Source: Nocardia takedensis NBRC 100417 (GTDB taxonomy: Bacteria; Actinomycetota; Actinomycetes; Mycobacteriales; Mycobacteriaceae). From it: DNA of 64,000 bases. Where the stretch lies: positions 1-64,000 of the forward strand of contig NZ_BAGG01000036.1 of the NCBI RefSeq assembly GCF_000308695.1. Reading direction: 5' to 3'. The position numbers and the translations under genes were made by a program. Shown one piece after another: positions 63,468-64,000 of this stretch. Position 1 is the stretch's first letter. Every line of letters starts with the position of its first letter. Below the pieces are notes generated by a model. It was given only the letters and a program-made list of their open reading frames with translations, had not been told where the DNA came from and ran no database searches.

Positions 63468-64000
63468 CTCTCCTTCGCGAAACGGTCGGTGGCCTCGACC
63501 AAGTGGTGCGTGATGCCGGGTTCGGTGGCGGCGTGCCCCGCGTCGTCGACGATGTGCAAGGTCGACCCGGGCCAGGCGCGATGCAGATCCCAGGCGCTGA
63601 CCGCCGGGCAGACGATGTCGTGGCGGCCCTGCACGATCACCACCGGGATGTGGGCGACGGCGTCGATGTCACGCAGCAGTTGCCCCTCGTCGAGGAAGCC
63701 GCCGTGGCGGAAGTAGTGGTTCTCGATGCGGGCGAAGGCCAGCGCGAAGCGCGGGTCGCCCGTCTCGGCGACCCGGTCCGGTTGCGGCAGCAGCGAACTC
63801 GTCGCCCCTTCCCAGGTGGACCAGGCCACCGCCGCGGCGGTGGCCACCTCGGGATCGGGGGAGTGCAGCAGTCGGTGGTAGACCTCGACCAGGTCGCGGT
63901 CGCGCTCCGCCGGCGGCACGGGGGCGAGGAACTTCTCCCACTCGTCGGGGTAGACGTTGCCCCCCGCGCCGTTGTAGTACCAGTCGATCTCGGTGCGCCG
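63464..64000 (-). CDS. pip: proline iminopeptidase, 5' part outside window
   Basis: The C-terminal part (about 179 residues) of a proline iminopeptidase (S33 family). The first visible residues are RRTEIDWYYNGAGGNVYPDE, and WEKFLAP and AAVAWSTWEG are family hallmarks. The catalytic Asp is in VQGRHDIVCP and the His in DDAGHAATEPG. The Ser lies beyond the right edge. The enzyme removes N-terminal proline from peptides. It overlaps the CHAD gene by four bases. Confidence 0.9.
   Translation of the reverse strand, partial: RRTEIDWYYNGAGGNVYPDEWEKFLAPVPPAERDRDLVEVYHRLLHSPDPEVATAAAVAWSTWEGATSSLLPQPDRVAETGDPRFALAFARIENHYFRHGGFLDEGQLLRDIDAVAHIPVVIVQGRHDIVCPAVSAWDLHRAWPGSTLHIVDDAGHAATEPGITHHLVEATDRFAKER

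Overview
The window is high-GC actinobacterial DNA and most probably comes from Nocardia or a close mycolic-acid-producing relative. The evidence is GTG/TTG starts, ATGA-type gene overlaps, a type A RNase P RNA, ESX-type secreted proteins, and a block from about 31.4 to 57.6 kb whose gene content follows the aceE / fabD-acpM-kasA-accD6 / cobD-ptpA-cobC / RNase H-phosphatase neighbourhood of Mycobacterium tuberculosis (roughly Rv2228c to Rv2247). No species name can be read from the sequence.

Layout. 1-1.6 kb: a tandem repeat, a serine beta-lactamase-like hydrolase and a DUF3145 protein. 2.0-15.3 kb: a tightly packed one-strand operon encoding a GrpE-like factor, a short Hsp70, a 913-residue helical/FN3 protein, a zinc-ribbon GTPase, a GAP1-type GTPase-associated protein, a membrane-anchored zinc-ribbon GTPase, a tiny membrane protein, a second short Hsp70 and a von Willebrand A protein. 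This is the most unusual part of the window. It matches, from memory, the computationally predicted 'double GTPase / GAP1' systems, for which I know of no settled biochemical function. 15.9-18.2 kb: a four-gene ESX (type VII) cassette with an EspC-like protein carrying a YxxxD motif. 18.3-23.0 kb: an accessory patch with a CGNR regulator, a doubly frameshifted epoxide hydrolase, an XRE/DUF5753 + DUF6879 module, a frameshifted small gene and two overlapping 26-residue microproteins.

23.4-31.3 kb: an 8-kb integrated element at the 3' end of tRNA-Val(UAC), bounded by 43-bp direct repeats. It has a tyrosine integrase, an AlpA-type excisionase, a primase-polymerase, a RepA/AAA helicase split by a frameshift in a 7-G run, an iteron cluster likely to be the origin, an XRE repressor and a terminase-small-subunit-like gene. 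It has no capsid or conjugation genes, which makes a phage satellite or minimal integrative element the best reading.

31.3-64 kb: ordinary chromosome. ahpE, DUF3052 and a lipoprotein precede aceE; a PucR-type regulator lies before fabD-acpM-kasA; a strong terminator separates kasA from accD6. Then follow HxlR and TetR regulators, a nitroreductase, a solitary TaqI-like DNA methylase, a gamma-carbonic-anhydrase-like protein, alanine dehydrogenase, an ECF41-type sigma factor, cobalamin genes (cobD, cobC-like), SURF1, ptpA, Nif3, HD-domain, zinc-ribbon and RNase HI-phosphatase proteins, a secreted serine protease, rnpB, an RNB-domain ribonuclease, a CHAD protein and a truncated proline iminopeptidase at the right edge.

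Coordinates were worked out by hand from the sequence. Family names rest on motif recognition, not on database searches.
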